The notes: generated from the sequence alone by a model not told the origin. A DNA stretch of 64,000 nt from Chromobacterium rhizoryzae (GCF_020544465.1 NZ_CP066126.1:2852001-2916000); one strand, 5' to 3'; numbered from the stretch's first letter, positions 19,881-29,500 are shown. Program-made: numbers and translations.

Positions 19881-20536
19881 ATGCCGCTATCAATCTGGAA
19901 GTGAATACCCCGCTACGGCTGGATTTCGCCAAGGATTTGGCCATGCGGGTGCTGCGACGGCCGGAGGGGTTCTGGTTTGTAGCAGCGGAGGTGGCTGCGT
20001 CCATGAAGCTGGAGGTGAAGGATTTTCAGCAGGCCTTGGGCGAGCCGCTGGGACAAGCCTTCTGCCTGACGGATGAGGCGGAACCGGTGTTGTGCCTGTC
20101 CGAAAGCGAGCTGGACGAGGTGCTCCGCCGTATCAAGAAGCCCGGTGCGCGGCGGCTGCGGCGCTGGTGGCTGGAGGAAACCCGCCCGGCCTTGCTGCAT
20201 CAAGCCGGCGCGGCTGGCACCGCGGAAGCCCTGCACCTGGCGCTCGCCCTCGCCGCGGAGGCGGCGCAACAGGTCAGCCGCGCGGTGTTGGACACCGTTC
20301 TGCGCGAACCCGGCCCATGGCTGCATTCACGCTGGGTGCTGACACTGGATTACGCGCCCAGCAACAAGCAGCGCTGGCCGCAAGGCAGGCTGATCGGCCT
20401 GGATAGCAGCGTCTCCACGCTCAGCGGCATGGCGGAGCTGATCGCCCCGCCCGGCAAGATACCGGTCAGCAAGGCGGAACTGGTGAAGCTAGCCACCGCC
20501 TGCCAGTTGCGTTTGGCGGAGCGCATAGGCAGTTAG
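19877..20536 (+). CDS. BRO-N-domain phage antirepressor-like protein
   Basis: 219 residues. The first ~115 residues fit the BRO-N pattern: EGFWFVAAEVAASMKL, then a variable part, then VLCLSESELDEVLRRIKKPG and ARRLRRWWLEETRPALL, matching the usual SExxLyxLixxSxKpxAxxFrxWVxxeVLPxI. Such proteins act as antirepressors or DNA-binding regulators in phages. The second half (about 116-219) is not recognised; it holds a Trp-containing strand unit and ends LATACQLRLAERIGS. Coupled by 4 bp to the short ORF upstream, in a c4/icd/ant-like order. No other phage genes are nearby, so it is a phage remnant or a domesticated module. Confidence 0.72.
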   Translation: MNAAINLEVNTPLRLDFAKDLAMRVLRRPEGFWFVAAEVAASMKLEVKDFQQALGEPLGQAFCLTDEAEPVLCLSESELDEVLRRIKKPGARRLRRWWLEETRPALLHQAGAAGTAEALHLALALAAEAAQQVSRAVLDTVLREPGPWLHSRWVLTLDYAPSNKQRWPQGRLIGLDSSVSTLSGMAELIAPPGKIPVSKAELVKLATACQLRLAERIGS

Positions 20537-20648
20537 AGCGGCTCACAAAAGCCCTGATGCTGCGTTGCGCCGACTTGCCGTACTCAAGGTACTGTCTGCC
20601 TCGGCCCGCCTTGCCTCAGCCGTAAAACTGAGTTTTGTTAGCCACTCT
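20535..20648. repeat. MITE-like palindromic element
   Basis: 114 bp with imperfect inverted ends (agagcggctcacaaaa and ttttgttagccactct, 14 of 16 pairs) and a central palindrome around gtactcaaggtactg. Resembles common short palindromic elements of proteobacteria and has the same plan as the elements at 3143 and 8625 although the sequence differs. Confidence 0.6.
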
Positions 20649-20675
20649 TAGTCGGCTAATCGCGCAGCGTAATAA

Positions 20676-20711
20676 GAAACACCGCTTCACTATTGCGAAG
20701 CGGTGTTTTCA
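20676..20711. terminator. Bidirectional terminator between converging genes
   Basis: Stem gaaacaccgcttc / gaagcggtgttttc with an 8-nt loop; T-run on the plus strand and A-run start on the other side, between the antirepressor-like gene and the minus gene ending at 20723. Confidence 0.75.
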
Positions 20712-20722
20712 TCAAAAGAGTC

Positions 20723-21973
20723 CTAGTAGTTTACATGCGACCTACCCGTCGGCTTCTTTCTCAAAGTATTGACTTGGATATGCGGCCAGCGCGTCACTTG
20801 CCCGTTGGAGCCGAACATGAACTCAAAAAACAGCACTTGCTCATATTGAAGCTGCAACACCTCACAGCCGTCGCTGTCTATCACCGTCTGTATCCATAAA
20901 TTCAGATTCATTTCCGTAACATTGGCAAAGGTGCTCACAAAGGGCGTATTTAAAATCCCGCCTTGCGGCCCGCCATTGTGCTTGCTGCTGAGCTGAATCA
21001 GCGTGTATTTTTTGATGCGCTGGTCTTTGATCACATCACGCAACCGCAAATCAGGTCGCACGGAATACGGGTAGTTTGGATCAGCGACAATCCGTTGGAA
21101 ATAAGTCAGATTGCTGTCCGGCTGGGTGGCCGGCAATGACTTGTCAAACGCCCAAGCCGGCGCGGGTTCATCCAGATTAAGCGGCGCGGCCGGCGCACCC
21201 TCCTGAACCGACAGCAGTGCGGCTGCGCCCATGCTGGGTGAAATGGCGAGCGGAGACCCAGCCAGGGGCACGGGGTTGGCAGCAACGGCAGCCGGCACCG
21301 TATTATTGTCTTGCGGCGGAGGAGTCGTTGGCCACGAGTTGCTAAAGGGCTGAGTCCAACAGTCGGTGCCGGTGGGATATTCCGGTTTGCCGGGAATGTC
21401 CGCCTGAAATCCGCCGGTGATCATCATCGCACTGCCATGGGGTATGGTCCCGCTACGCGCAATGGAATAAGGCGGCACATAATTTGGCCCGTTGGCGCCG
21501 GCGCCAATGGCAATCCCAGGGAAACCGTTATCAGAAATGACGGATTCCTCAGTAGCCGCATGGTTGTACATCGGGTTCATCCACAAATACATGCCATCTT
21601 CTTCGTGAATGCCCACGCCGTCACTGACGCGCTGTATGCTTTGATTGTATTTCACCGCGCCCGCAAACTGCTCATTGGTGCCGCCCCGATTCCGCACCCC
21701 GCCATCCACCAGGGAAAACGTGAGTTCTTCGGTATAGTTTTCACAGAGGAAGTGGAATATGCCGAAAATGGTTTCAGAATTTGTCCCTGGAGACGGCATA
21801 CAGGTGGTATGCAAACCCCAGCCCAGATTTGTCTTGTCCGGATTGTAGTTAACCCATGTGCCTTCCAGCTGCTTCAGCACACCATAATCAGCCGGCTGAT
21901 CCAGTACTTTATCCGAATATTCTGGATAGGGCGGAGCCGGCGTTTGAACCACATTGTTTTCAGGCATACACAC
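20723..21973 (-). CDS. Uncharacterised 416-residue protein, possible heme/lipocalin-like barrel
   Basis: No signal peptide. The first ~160 residues contain LEGTWVNYNPDKTNLGWG, ENYTEELTFSL and EDGMYLWMN, a strand-rich pattern like lipocalin/nitrobindin-type barrels (LxGxW start, then antiparallel strands). Residues ~220-260 are a Pro/Ala-rich linker, and the rest (about 270-400) is a second strand-rich domain (TYFQRIVADPNYPY, TLIQLSSKHNGGPQGGIL, VLFFEFMFG). These observations suggest a two-domain soluble protein, but no residues identify a heme or ligand site. Isolated, minus strand, next to an AT-rich spacer. The start is the first ATG of a MCMPEN context; a second ATG is two codons later. 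Confidence 0.65.
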   Translation of the reverse strand: MCMPENNVVQTPAPPYPEYSDKVLDQPADYGVLKQLEGTWVNYNPDKTNLGWGLHTTCMPSPGTNSETIFGIFHFLCENYTEELTFSLVDGGVRNRGGTNEQFAGAVKYNQSIQRVSDGVGIHEEDGMYLWMNPMYNHAATEESVISDNGFPGIAIGAGANGPNYVPPYSIARSGTIPHGSAMMITGGFQADIPGKPEYPTGTDCWTQPFSNSWPTTPPPQDNNTVPAAVAANPVPLAGSPLAISPSMGAAALLSVQEGAPAAPLNLDEPAPAWAFDKSLPATQPDSNLTYFQRIVADPNYPYSVRPDLRLRDVIKDQRIKKYTLIQLSSKHNGGPQGGILNTPFVSTFANVTEMNLNLWIQTVIDSDGCEVLQLQYEQVLFFEFMFGSNGQVTRWPHIQVNTLRKKPTGRSHVNY

Positions 21974-22241
21974 CTCGCATGATCATTCATTTTGATAAAG
22001 GGCGGTGCAGCGAAAAGACGATAAAAGCCGTGTCAGCTTTACGGGACTTGCTGTACAAATAAAAACACGTCAATGAAAGACTGGTTTTCTAGCAAAATTT
22101 GTATTTGCATGACTGAAATATTCTGCAAATCTTCAGCCATAAAATGAAGTAAATTCCGCCATACAAAAATCCTAGCACTAGACATGACAATGTCAAGGCA
22201 AATTCTATTGATTATTTTATTATGAATAGAGAACGTCTAAG
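21974..22241. other. AT-rich spacer, no gene seen
   Basis: About 270 bp of low GC between the 416-residue gene and the effector-immunity region. It probably holds the promoter of the minus gene at 20723. No hairpin of note. Confidence 0.4.
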
Positions 22242-22502
22242 TTAGGCGAAATTTTCTGAAAAACCATCTTTGGAGAGAATGCGGTCATGGGGACGGTAGA
22301 ACCGAAACCCAAGCACAGTGGAGGTGATATCGCCCTCCCGGGCGATTGTGGTACAGCCGCCGTCTTCCATCCGTACCTCGCTTTCGCCAAACAACAACAG
22401 CCCGTAAGCCACTCCTTGCCTATGGCTGGCACTTGCGAAGACTAGAAACGGGAAGGATGCAGCTGGAGCGATGAGTACGCCTATGCGGGGGACTGCGCGC
22501 AT
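22242..22502 (-). pseudogene. Possible degenerate PAAR-like fragment
   Basis: An 86-codon frame whose bases 22312-22370 resemble the 5' end of the PAAR gene at 26044: both read cgccctcccg then gcgattg- or acgattg-type sequence, i.e. the start A-x-REGDxTS of PAAR proteins (here TTIAREGDITS). The rest does not resemble a PAAR domain and there is no proper start. Best read as a remnant of an older effector cassette at the far end of the immunity array; low confidence. Confidence 0.35.
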
Positions 22503-22566
22503 CGGTGTGATAGAAAACGGGGCACGGAACTGATTGGTGCAGGCTCTTCCACAGCAATCAATGAAG

Positions 22567-23031
22567 TTATGCCTGCACTGACAGGGTTAAGAATTTTCGT
22601 GGCTTGATGAAGTTCTTCAAGGGTCTATATTTAAAGTCCATCCACGAATAGCAAAGCCCTCCGCGCTCGCCAATCTTTATCAAGTACTTCTTAACGTTCT
22701 TGTATTTTTCAAAACAAAACCCATCGTTCCTCAGCTGATAGTTATCTATATGACCGGGATTACCCTCAAACCAAATTATATACATACAATCCAGAACTTT
22801 AAAATCGGCATCCAGCAGGTAAAAGGTATAATCATCACCTTCCCAATAGCTATTCTCCAGTACAACTAGATACCTATTATTTTCTGCTAAGCGATACTGT
22901 GCAAAGACAGTTTCACAATAAGTCCTCACCTCAGTTTTAGCGCCATCAAACAACAGGAAATAATATATATTTCCATCATTTGATGGCTTCTCATCTTTTA
23001 GCAAGCTGAAGTTTATTATCTCAGACACCAC
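22567..23031 (-). CDS. Immunity protein paralogue, type A copy 1
   Basis: 154 residues. Same family as the three genes upstream; closest to the gene at 23612 (shared INFSLLKDEKxSNDGN, YYFLLFDG, VRTYCETVF and FxxPRKFLTL). The fold looks like an all-beta start (strands with YFLLFDG, YLVVLEN, YTFYLLDADF) and a beta-hairpin C-terminal half. Soluble and acidic. It is the last of four tandem copies on this transcript. Expected to neutralise a toxin of the type encoded at 24623 or a rival's variant. Confidence 0.78.
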   Translation of the reverse strand: MVSEIINFSLLKDEKPSNDGNIYYFLLFDGAKTEVRTYCETVFAQYRLAENNRYLVVLENSYWEGDDYTFYLLDADFKVLDCMYIIWFEGNPGHIDNYQLRNDGFCFEKYKNVKKYLIKIGERGGLCYSWMDFKYRPLKNFIKPRKFLTLSVQA

Positions 23032-23087
23032 CTTGCCCTCCTTTACGCCTCACCCTACCACAACAATCGAAACCTTAAATAGCCGCA

Positions 23088-23555
23088 TTACACTTCAGTT
23101 AGTGAAAAATATTTTTTCAGGCGAAGAAAATCAAAAAACGATCTACTCTTCAGGTCTCTTGCCGAATAAAAAAACCTTCCTACACGGTCAATTTTCAAGA
23201 CATGTTTTTTCGCATTACCGGCTCTTTTGAAAGTGAACTCATCTCCGTCAAGCCTATGGTAAACGATAAATCTCTCTTCACAATCATCAGAAGCAAATTG
23301 TCGCACACAGTCTAAAATCGAGAAATCATAACCCAAGAGATAAAACTGATAATTAGTATCCTCCCAGGAGTCATTTTCCAACACAACAAAATAGCGCCCC
23401 TCCTCCAACTGATATTGGGCAAAAACAGCATTATAGTAAATAGACCTGATACCGACATCTTCTCCTTCACACAAAAGCACATACTCCACCTCTCCAGACT
23501 TGGAGAGATGGGCATTACGTTCTTCTATACTGAAATGATTTATTGTTACTGCCAA
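23088..23555 (-). CDS. Immunity protein paralogue, type B copy 1
   Basis: 155 residues, starting MAVTINHFSIEERNAHLS. It is clearly closer to the gene at 24171 (both have FSIxxRxxxLSxSxxVEY, IxSIYY, and SFFDFLRLKKY at the end) than to the type A genes. 56 bp separate it from each neighbour. Probably a duplicate kept for a different toxin variant. Confidence 0.78.
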   Translation of the reverse strand: MAVTINHFSIEERNAHLSKSGEVEYVLLCEGEDVGIRSIYYNAVFAQYQLEEGRYFVVLENDSWEDTNYQFYLLGYDFSILDCVRQFASDDCEERFIVYHRLDGDEFTFKRAGNAKKHVLKIDRVGRFFYSARDLKSRSFFDFLRLKKYFSLTEV

Positions 23556-23611
23556 TTTGAAAGCACCTCCTCCCAGACGACCAACTGAGCCCTGATTAAA
23601 AGAAACTATGC

Positions 23612-24082
23612 CTACCCTGTCAGGGTTAAGAATTTTCGTGGCCTGATGAAGTCAAGCAGGGCCCTATATTTGAAATCCCCTCCTGAATAACGAAACTCAC
23701 CACCATCGCTAATCTTCAGCGCATATTTTTTATTGTTCAGAGATCTCTCAAAGCAAAACACACCATCATTCAGCTGATAGCTCTGTATAAACCCCCTATC
23801 CAATTCAGACCAATCCAGACACAAGCAATCCAAGACATGAATATTGGCGTCAAACAAATAAACAATATAATTTACAGCATCAAAACACTCATTTTCCAAA
23901 ATAACAAAAAATCGCCCACCTTCGCCTAAACGATGCTGGATAAAGACAGTTTCACAATATGTTCTTACTCCTGCCCTATCGCCATCAAACAGTAGAAAGT
24001 AATAAGCATTCCCATCATTTGATGTTTTCTCATCTTTAAGCAAGCTGAAGTTAGTTATTGTATATTGCACTTTGCATGCCAC
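23612..24082 (-). CDS. Immunity protein paralogue, type A copy 2
   Basis: 156 residues, MACKVQYTITNFSLLKDEKT at the start. Pairs with the gene at 22567. The 3' ends of the two type A genes share a long nearly identical stretch (start ttaagaattttcgtggc), so duplication was fairly recent. Downstream of type B copy 2 with 88 bp between. Confidence 0.78.
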   Translation of the reverse strand: MACKVQYTITNFSLLKDEKTSNDGNAYYFLLFDGDRAGVRTYCETVFIQHRLGEGGRFFVILENECFDAVNYIVYLFDANIHVLDCLCLDWSELDRGFIQSYQLNDGVFCFERSLNNKKYALKISDGGEFRYSGGDFKYRALLDFIRPRKFLTLTG

Positions 24083-24170
24083 TCTAGTTCCTCATCTAAA
24101 GCTATCCACTACACATTTCAGCAAATAGTCTAGCAGCAGCAACTCCCACACAGTTGCACTCAAGACAAAA

Positions 24171-24638
24171 TCACGGCACTTCCATCAGCATCAAGTATTT
24201 TTTCAAACGAAGGAAATCAAAAAATGATCTACCCCTAAAGTCACTCATTGAATAAAAAAACCCACCTTTGCGGTCTATTTTCAAAACATACTTTTTGGAA
24301 TTACCTGTTCTTTTGAAAGAAAATATTCCTTCTGAAAAATGCTTATCAGTCATAAATCCATCACACCCATAAGACTGAAATTGCTTCACACAATCCAAAG
24401 TCGAAAGACCTTTACCCAACAGATAAAAAGCATAGTTCACAATCTCAAAATGTTCATTCTTCAGCACGACAAAAAAACATCCGTCCATTAATTGATATTG
24501 AACGACAATATCGTGATAGTAGATAGATTTGATACCAGTGTCCGCTCCTTCATACAAAAGTGTATACTCAACATCTCTTGATTCAGAAAGGTAGACATCA
24601 CGTTTAGCTATGCTGAAACCGTTTATTGCAGCTGCCAA
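24171..24638 (-). CDS. Immunity protein paralogue, type B copy 2 (cognate immunity candidate)
   Basis: 155 residues, MAAAINGFSIAKRDVYLS. Its start overlaps the 3' end of the effector gene by 16 bp, so it is the first and most tightly coupled of the four and the best candidate for the true cognate immunity protein. Type B as defined by the shared LRLKKY end. Confidence 0.8.
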   Translation of the reverse strand: MAAAINGFSIAKRDVYLSESRDVEYTLLYEGADTGIKSIYYHDIVVQYQLMDGCFFVVLKNEHFEIVNYAFYLLGKGLSTLDCVKQFQSYGCDGFMTDKHFSEGIFSFKRTGNSKKYVLKIDRKGGFFYSMSDFRGRSFFDFLRLKKYLMLMEVP

Positions 24639-25471
24639 TTTGCAAACTCCTCCAATTCCTCATCTAGACTATCAACCACCGTTTCAGACAATGCTCCACC
24701 AGCAATACTACCCGCCAAAACTACCGCAATCGCACAAAATGGAGCACCTGGACCGCAAATAGTAGAAACCGCCAGTCCAGCAGCCGCTCCCCCTAGCACA
24801 CCCCCACTAATGATAGCACCCTGCCTTACAGCTTCTTTCTTCTTGTTCTCTGCCTCTGCTATTGAATAAGTCGCTAGTGTTGCGGTCACTACCCAGCCCA
24901 CCTTCCCCATAACTTTTAATTTCTTTGCGACTCCATCAAACCCATCATTTGTTCGAGCCGAAGAGTTAATAATCTTATAATAAATACTTGTTTTTTTCGA
25001 GCGAGTCAATTTTTCAAAATCCTTACCATACATATCCTTGGCGTATTTATCTAGCAACTCCCTCTCACTCACCCCCTTGGGCTTATGCTTTTCCGCTAAG
25101 GCAACTCCTTGCCTTGAAGTCACCGCTCGGTGCTCCAGCATGATTTTGTTACGCATTTGGATGGAAAAGCTCATACCATCTTTTGCCGTTATGTTACCGG
25201 CACTCACTTCATCAAGCACTGCCTGTCCCATGCGGTGAATATTATTCTGATAAGAAATCCGTACATTCCCATCATTAATAGCATCCGTCGCAAAGCGCGC
25301 CGCAGCAGCTTCAAGAGCTTCAATGCTTTTCTTGAGAGGCGACTCCAGTTCATGCCGCAGATTAACCTGATAGTAACCTCGGTACTCGATCTTATATTCG
25401 GGGACGCTGGCCCCGCTGGTGGTGGAAGTGCCAGCACTGCGGCTTCTGCCATAGGTCACGGAATCAGTCAT
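24623..25471 (-). CDS. Glycine-zipper effector protein (candidate pore-forming or membrane toxin), T6SS-associated
   Basis: 282 residues. Residues 1-30 are Ser/Gly/Thr-rich and flexible; the next ~130 are helical and charged with few hydrophobics; there is a hydrophobic helix near 190-206 (VGWVVTATLATYSIAEA) and a long glycine-zipper segment about 222-262 (GGVLGGAAAGLAVS, then IAVVLAGSIAGGALSETVV). This is the layout of membrane-acting toxins. It lies 3 bp after a PAAR gene, which loads effectors on the type VI secretion spike, and is followed by an immunity gene overlapping by 16 bp. No enzymatic residues are visible, so membrane damage is inferred from the hydrophobic end. Confidence 0.7.
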   Translation of the reverse strand: MTDSVTYGRSRSAGTSTTSGASVPEYKIEYRGYYQVNLRHELESPLKKSIEALEAAAARFATDAINDGNVRISYQNNIHRMGQAVLDEVSAGNITAKDGMSFSIQMRNKIMLEHRAVTSRQGVALAEKHKPKGVSERELLDKYAKDMYGKDFEKLTRSKKTSIYYKIINSSARTNDGFDGVAKKLKVMGKVGWVVTATLATYSIAEAENKKKEAVRQGAIISGGVLGGAAAGLAVSTICGPGAPFCAIAVVLAGSIAGGALSETVVDSLDEELEEFANWQLQ

Positions 25472-25474
25472 GTC

Positions 25475-26044
25475 TCAGCCCTCAATCAGATTAATGAATT
25501 GGTTAAAGAGGCATTCGCCATTATCTTCGTCATCCGGAATTTCCACATGGACACCCGCCACCTCGGCCATGGAGTCAATCCGCAAGCAGCTGGCCTGGTC
25601 AAACGTCATGTCTTTGGAACTGCCGTCGTTGAAGTTGATCGTGCAGGCCAAGCCTTGGTAGTTCTCCTGGGCGGGCAAAGCGAACTCGATCCAGTTCGGG
25701 CCTTGCGCCAGCATGGGCGCTCCCGCCGCAATCATCGCGCTCAGCGGCCCCGGCACCCTCTTGGCTGCGCCAGGGTCGGTATCTACCGTGGCTTGAGACT
25801 GGGAGGCAATCAGGACTGCGCCGCAGGAAGTGAGCATCCCTTCCACCGCCACATTCTTGCCCATGAAGATGACGTTTTGCGCCCCGGCCACGATGACGAA
25901 CTCTGTCTTGCACTGCGGACAGTAGCCACGGTGGCCGATGCCGGATGCGTTCTTGCCATAGATATTGAAGTTGGGGAATGACTCCAGCACGGTGCCGCCA
26001 TGTGAAGTGGTATCGCCCTCCCGGACGATTGCGCGCGCAGCCAT
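25475..26044 (-). CDS. PAAR-domain protein (type VI secretion spike tip)
   Basis: 189 residues starting MAARAIVREGDTTSHGGTVL, with ribosome site aaggaa; an ATG five codons upstream is less likely. The first ~95 residues have the PAAR-like (DUF4150-type) pattern: REGDxTSHGGTV, a CPQC pair, then VIFMGKNVAVEGMLTSCGA with short beta strands. The second half (about 100-189) is a separate acidic domain that ends EDNGECLFNQF and may be the adaptor for the effector 3 bp downstream. Tip proteins sharpen the VgrG spike and carry toxic cargo; no other T6SS genes are in the window. Confidence 0.85.
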   Translation of the reverse strand: MAARAIVREGDTTSHGGTVLESFPNFNIYGKNASGIGHRGYCPQCKTEFVIVAGAQNVIFMGKNVAVEGMLTSCGAVLIASQSQATVDTDPGAAKRVPGPLSAMIAAGAPMLAQGPNWIEFALPAQENYQGLACTINFNDGSSKDMTFDQASCLRIDSMAEVAGVHVEIPDDEDNGECLFNQFINLIEG

Positions 26045-26154
26045 AGTTTTCCTTTCCATTCAAGAAAGTAGCTTCCGGCACGCCACGGGCATTCTCGGCA
26101 ATTATTCTTAAGATATCAACTAAACGAAGTCCCCTGCTCCGATTTGTCCATACG

Positions 26155-26508
26155 GAGGCAACCGAACCTAGCGGCTCCGCCGCTGTATAGGTTCGTCTGG
26201 CTGCGCCCTCGTCGTACCCGCAAGAAGGCCAAGCCTGACGGCTGCCGTAGTAGATTGCGGTCTTGCAACCTTGTCGCGCGCCGGGTCAAGCCTCTCCCGG
26301 CCGGCGCCAAAGTTGACCAGGAGGCCGCAATAACGCCTTTCCCTCCGCACTCCGCTGCGTATGCCTCGTCCATGGGATATGCCGGGCCGCCGGTCATCAA
26401 AGCATTGCGGGGCCTCAGCCAGCGCTTGCTCGCGCAACAGGAGCAAAACCCCTTGCCGCAGCTAGCCGTCCAAGCAAAGCGGCTTGCGGCACAGGAGGCT
26501 TTCCCACG
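26155..26508 (+). pseudogene. Leader plus decayed small ORF (paralogue of the cassette at 30136)
   Basis: A structured leader (26155-26333) shares with 30250-30330 the run cggtcttgc(a/c)accttgtc, cctctcc and the end aggaggccgcaat. The expected ATG has become ATA; after it the frame reads ITPFPPHSAAYASS, related to MTPSHPHSAFAKPP of the gene at 30334. The frame goes on to 26584, but the 3' part overlaps the EAL gene. Likely an inactive copy. It fills the 464-bp gap between the PAAR and EAL genes; no other gene seen there. Confidence 0.5.
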
Positions 26509-29500
26509 TTATGGCGCCCGGAATGTGGTGGTCCAGGCGGCGAACTGCTCAGCCGGCATCGGCGCGGCAATAAAATACCCCTGAGCATAGTCGCAGCCCA
26601 GCTCACGCAGGCTCTGCCAGTCAGCGGCGGACTCCACTCCCTCCGCCACCACCAGCCGTCCCAGATGGTGGACAAGTTCGATGGTGGATTTCACGATCAT
26701 GGCGGAGTCTTTGTCCTGCGACATATTCATCACAAAAGACTGATCAATCTTGATGTAATCCACCGGCAGTTTTTGCAGATAGCTCAACGACGAGTAGCCG
26801 GTGCCAAAATCATCCACATACAGTGCGACACCAGCGCATCGCAGTTCATGCAACAAGGCCAGCGCCAGCTCCGGGTCCAGCATCACGGAGCTTTCCGTGA
26901 TTTCCAGCTCCAGCAAGCCGGTGCGAATCGAACGCTGTTCCTGCCAAAGCCGCAGCTTGTCCGGCAAGGCGTCGTCTTGCAGATTGCGCACCGATAAATT
27001 GACCGCGATGGGCAGCATCAGCCGCTGCCTCTGCCAGGCTTGCAGAAGCTCCAGCGTTGCCGTAATGACCCACTCGGTCAGCGGGTGGATAAGCCCGGAC
27101 CGCTCAGCGATATCAATGAAGGCGCTGGGCCCCAACAAGCCGTGCTGCGGATGCTGCCAGCGCACCAAGGCCTCGGCGCCGCAGATCCGGCCATCGGCCA
27201 GGCTGACCTTGGGCTGCAGGTATAGCCGCAGCTCGCCCTGCGCTATGGCATGGCGGAGTTCTCTGGCCAGCGTCAGCCGCTCCGCCTGCGTCTCGCCCTT
27301 GCCCGGTTCGTACAGGCAATAAGCCACCCCTCGCTGCTTGGCCTGCTGTGCGGCCTTGCCCATATGACGCAACAAATCGTGTACGTTCCCCCCATGTTGA
27401 GGGAACAGCGCGATTCCCACTCTTGCAGCAACGTCCAGGGTCAGCCCCGCCACTTCAAAAGCGGTGGTCATCGTCCAGGTGACCGCCGTGACCAGCACCA
27501 AGGCCTCTTGCGCGTCGGCGCCGGGGAGCAAGACCGCAAATTCGTCGCCTCGCACGCGCGCGGCCAACGCGGCGGCGGGCAGGCAAGCCCTCAGGCGAGC
27601 GCCAAACTCACGCAATACCTGGTCGCCCTGCGCAAAGCCGAGCACCTCGTTGATTTCCCCCAGCCGCTCGATATTGAACTGCAGCACGGCCAGCATGCGG
27701 CCCTCCTGGCTGGCGTGCACAACGGCCAGCGTCAATGCCTCTTCAAACTGCAACATATTGGGCAGGCCGGTCAGTTGATCATGGCGCAGCATTTGCTGCA
27801 TGGCTGCGCGGGCCTGCTCTCGTTCCCGCTGCGCACGCAAGGAGCCGATGCCGAACGCGAGATCGGCGCTGGCCTCAATCAGCAAATCAATCTCGTCGTC
27901 GTCAAAGGTATCCGCCTGCTTGTCGTAAATGGTCAGGGCGCCGATCACGCGGCCGTCCACCCGCAACGGGCAGGCCAGGCCGGATGCCGCCCCATACATC
28001 AAGGCCCGCAGCGCCCCATACCGGCTGTCGTTCTGCATGTCGCGCGCCAGTTGCACCTTGCCGGTACGCACGGCAGTCGGCGTGATGCTGATGCCGCCGG
28101 CGGCATCGGCTCTGCCCAGGACAATGCCTTTCAGTTCGTCCAGCCCGCCGGCAAAGCCGCATTGAGCCATCGGCTGTAGCTCTTGCGCCTCTCCGTCGCC
28201 ATACCAGATCACCGCCGTGTCGTAACCGCCGGCCTCAACAATGGCCCGGCAGCTGCTGTCCAGCAACTCCTGCTCGTCCTTGGCGCGCAACATGGCGCGG
28301 TTGCCAGCGCTGAGGGTACGCAAGGCGCGGGAAACATGCTCCAGCTCGCGCACTTGCTGAGACAGTTCGTTGTTGAGCAGCTGGATATGCTCCTCTGCCG
28401 CCTTGCGCTCGGTGACGTCGATGCCCAGCACGTAATAACCGATCACCTCCTCCTGCTCATTGCGTTTGGGCACATAGCGTATGTTTTGCCAAACCCCTGG
28501 AAAAGGCTGCCAGTCATAGTCCAGCGGCTCGCCTGCCAGCGCCTTGTCAATGCGCGGACAGGCTATGTCGTAACGCTCTTCCCCCAGAATTTCCTTCACG
28601 GCGCAGCCGGTGATGTTCACGCGCTCTGGCGCAAAGCGCTGCCGGTACTGTTCGTTGACATACACATAGAGGCGATCGGCATTGACATAGGCAATCAGCA
28701 CCGGCACTGCGCTGAGGATGGCGTCCAGATGCGCCTCGCTTTCCACCAAGCGCAAGGACCGGTCCTGCACTCTCTCGGTAAGCAGGGCATTCTGCGCCAG
28801 TATGGTCAGCCGGGCATCCCGTTCCGCGGTGGAGTCATGGAATACGACCACCACGCCGTTCAGTTGACCGCCGCTGGCGATAATCGGGGCCACGGTGTAG
28901 CTGATCGGGCACTGCCGGCCGTCGCGCGCCACCAGTTCCCCATGCCAGGACTCCGGCATGTGCAAGGCCTGAGTCACCATTCTTGTGCCGCACGCCAATA
29001 AATCGATAGCCCGGTCGTCTTTATCCCGCCGCACGGTCAATATCTGTGACAGGGGCACGCCGACGGCCTCGGCGGCAGGCCAACCCGTGAGCAACTCGGC
29101 CACCCGGTTGCAACGGGTAATCAAGCCAGCCGCATTGACGGAAACAACCGCGTCCCCAATCGAATGCAGCGTGGCGGCCAGGCTTTCCTCGCTGGACGCC
29201 AATGCCTCCCGGCTGGCCTTGAGCGCCCGCCATTGCCGCCGCACCATGAAAAAAGTCCCGGCCAGCAGCAGGTAAAGCGTGATGCCGCTCAGGCCGTTCC
29301 ACCATAGCTGCCACTGCTGTGAGCGCTCATAATCGATCTGCCTCCGTTCCAACACGTGGTGCTCTTCCCGGTCCATTTCGTCCAGCAAGCGATATACCTG
29401 TGTGCGGGAGGCGCGTAGCGGCGCTTGCGTCGCATAGGCGCTGGCTGCGGTTCCGCCCTGCTGGCGATACAAGCGCTCAACCTCACGGGAGATTGCCAAT

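Noticed and set aside
27250..28179. Plus-strand frames opposite the EAL gene
   Set aside because: No domain pattern; shadows of the sensor protein.
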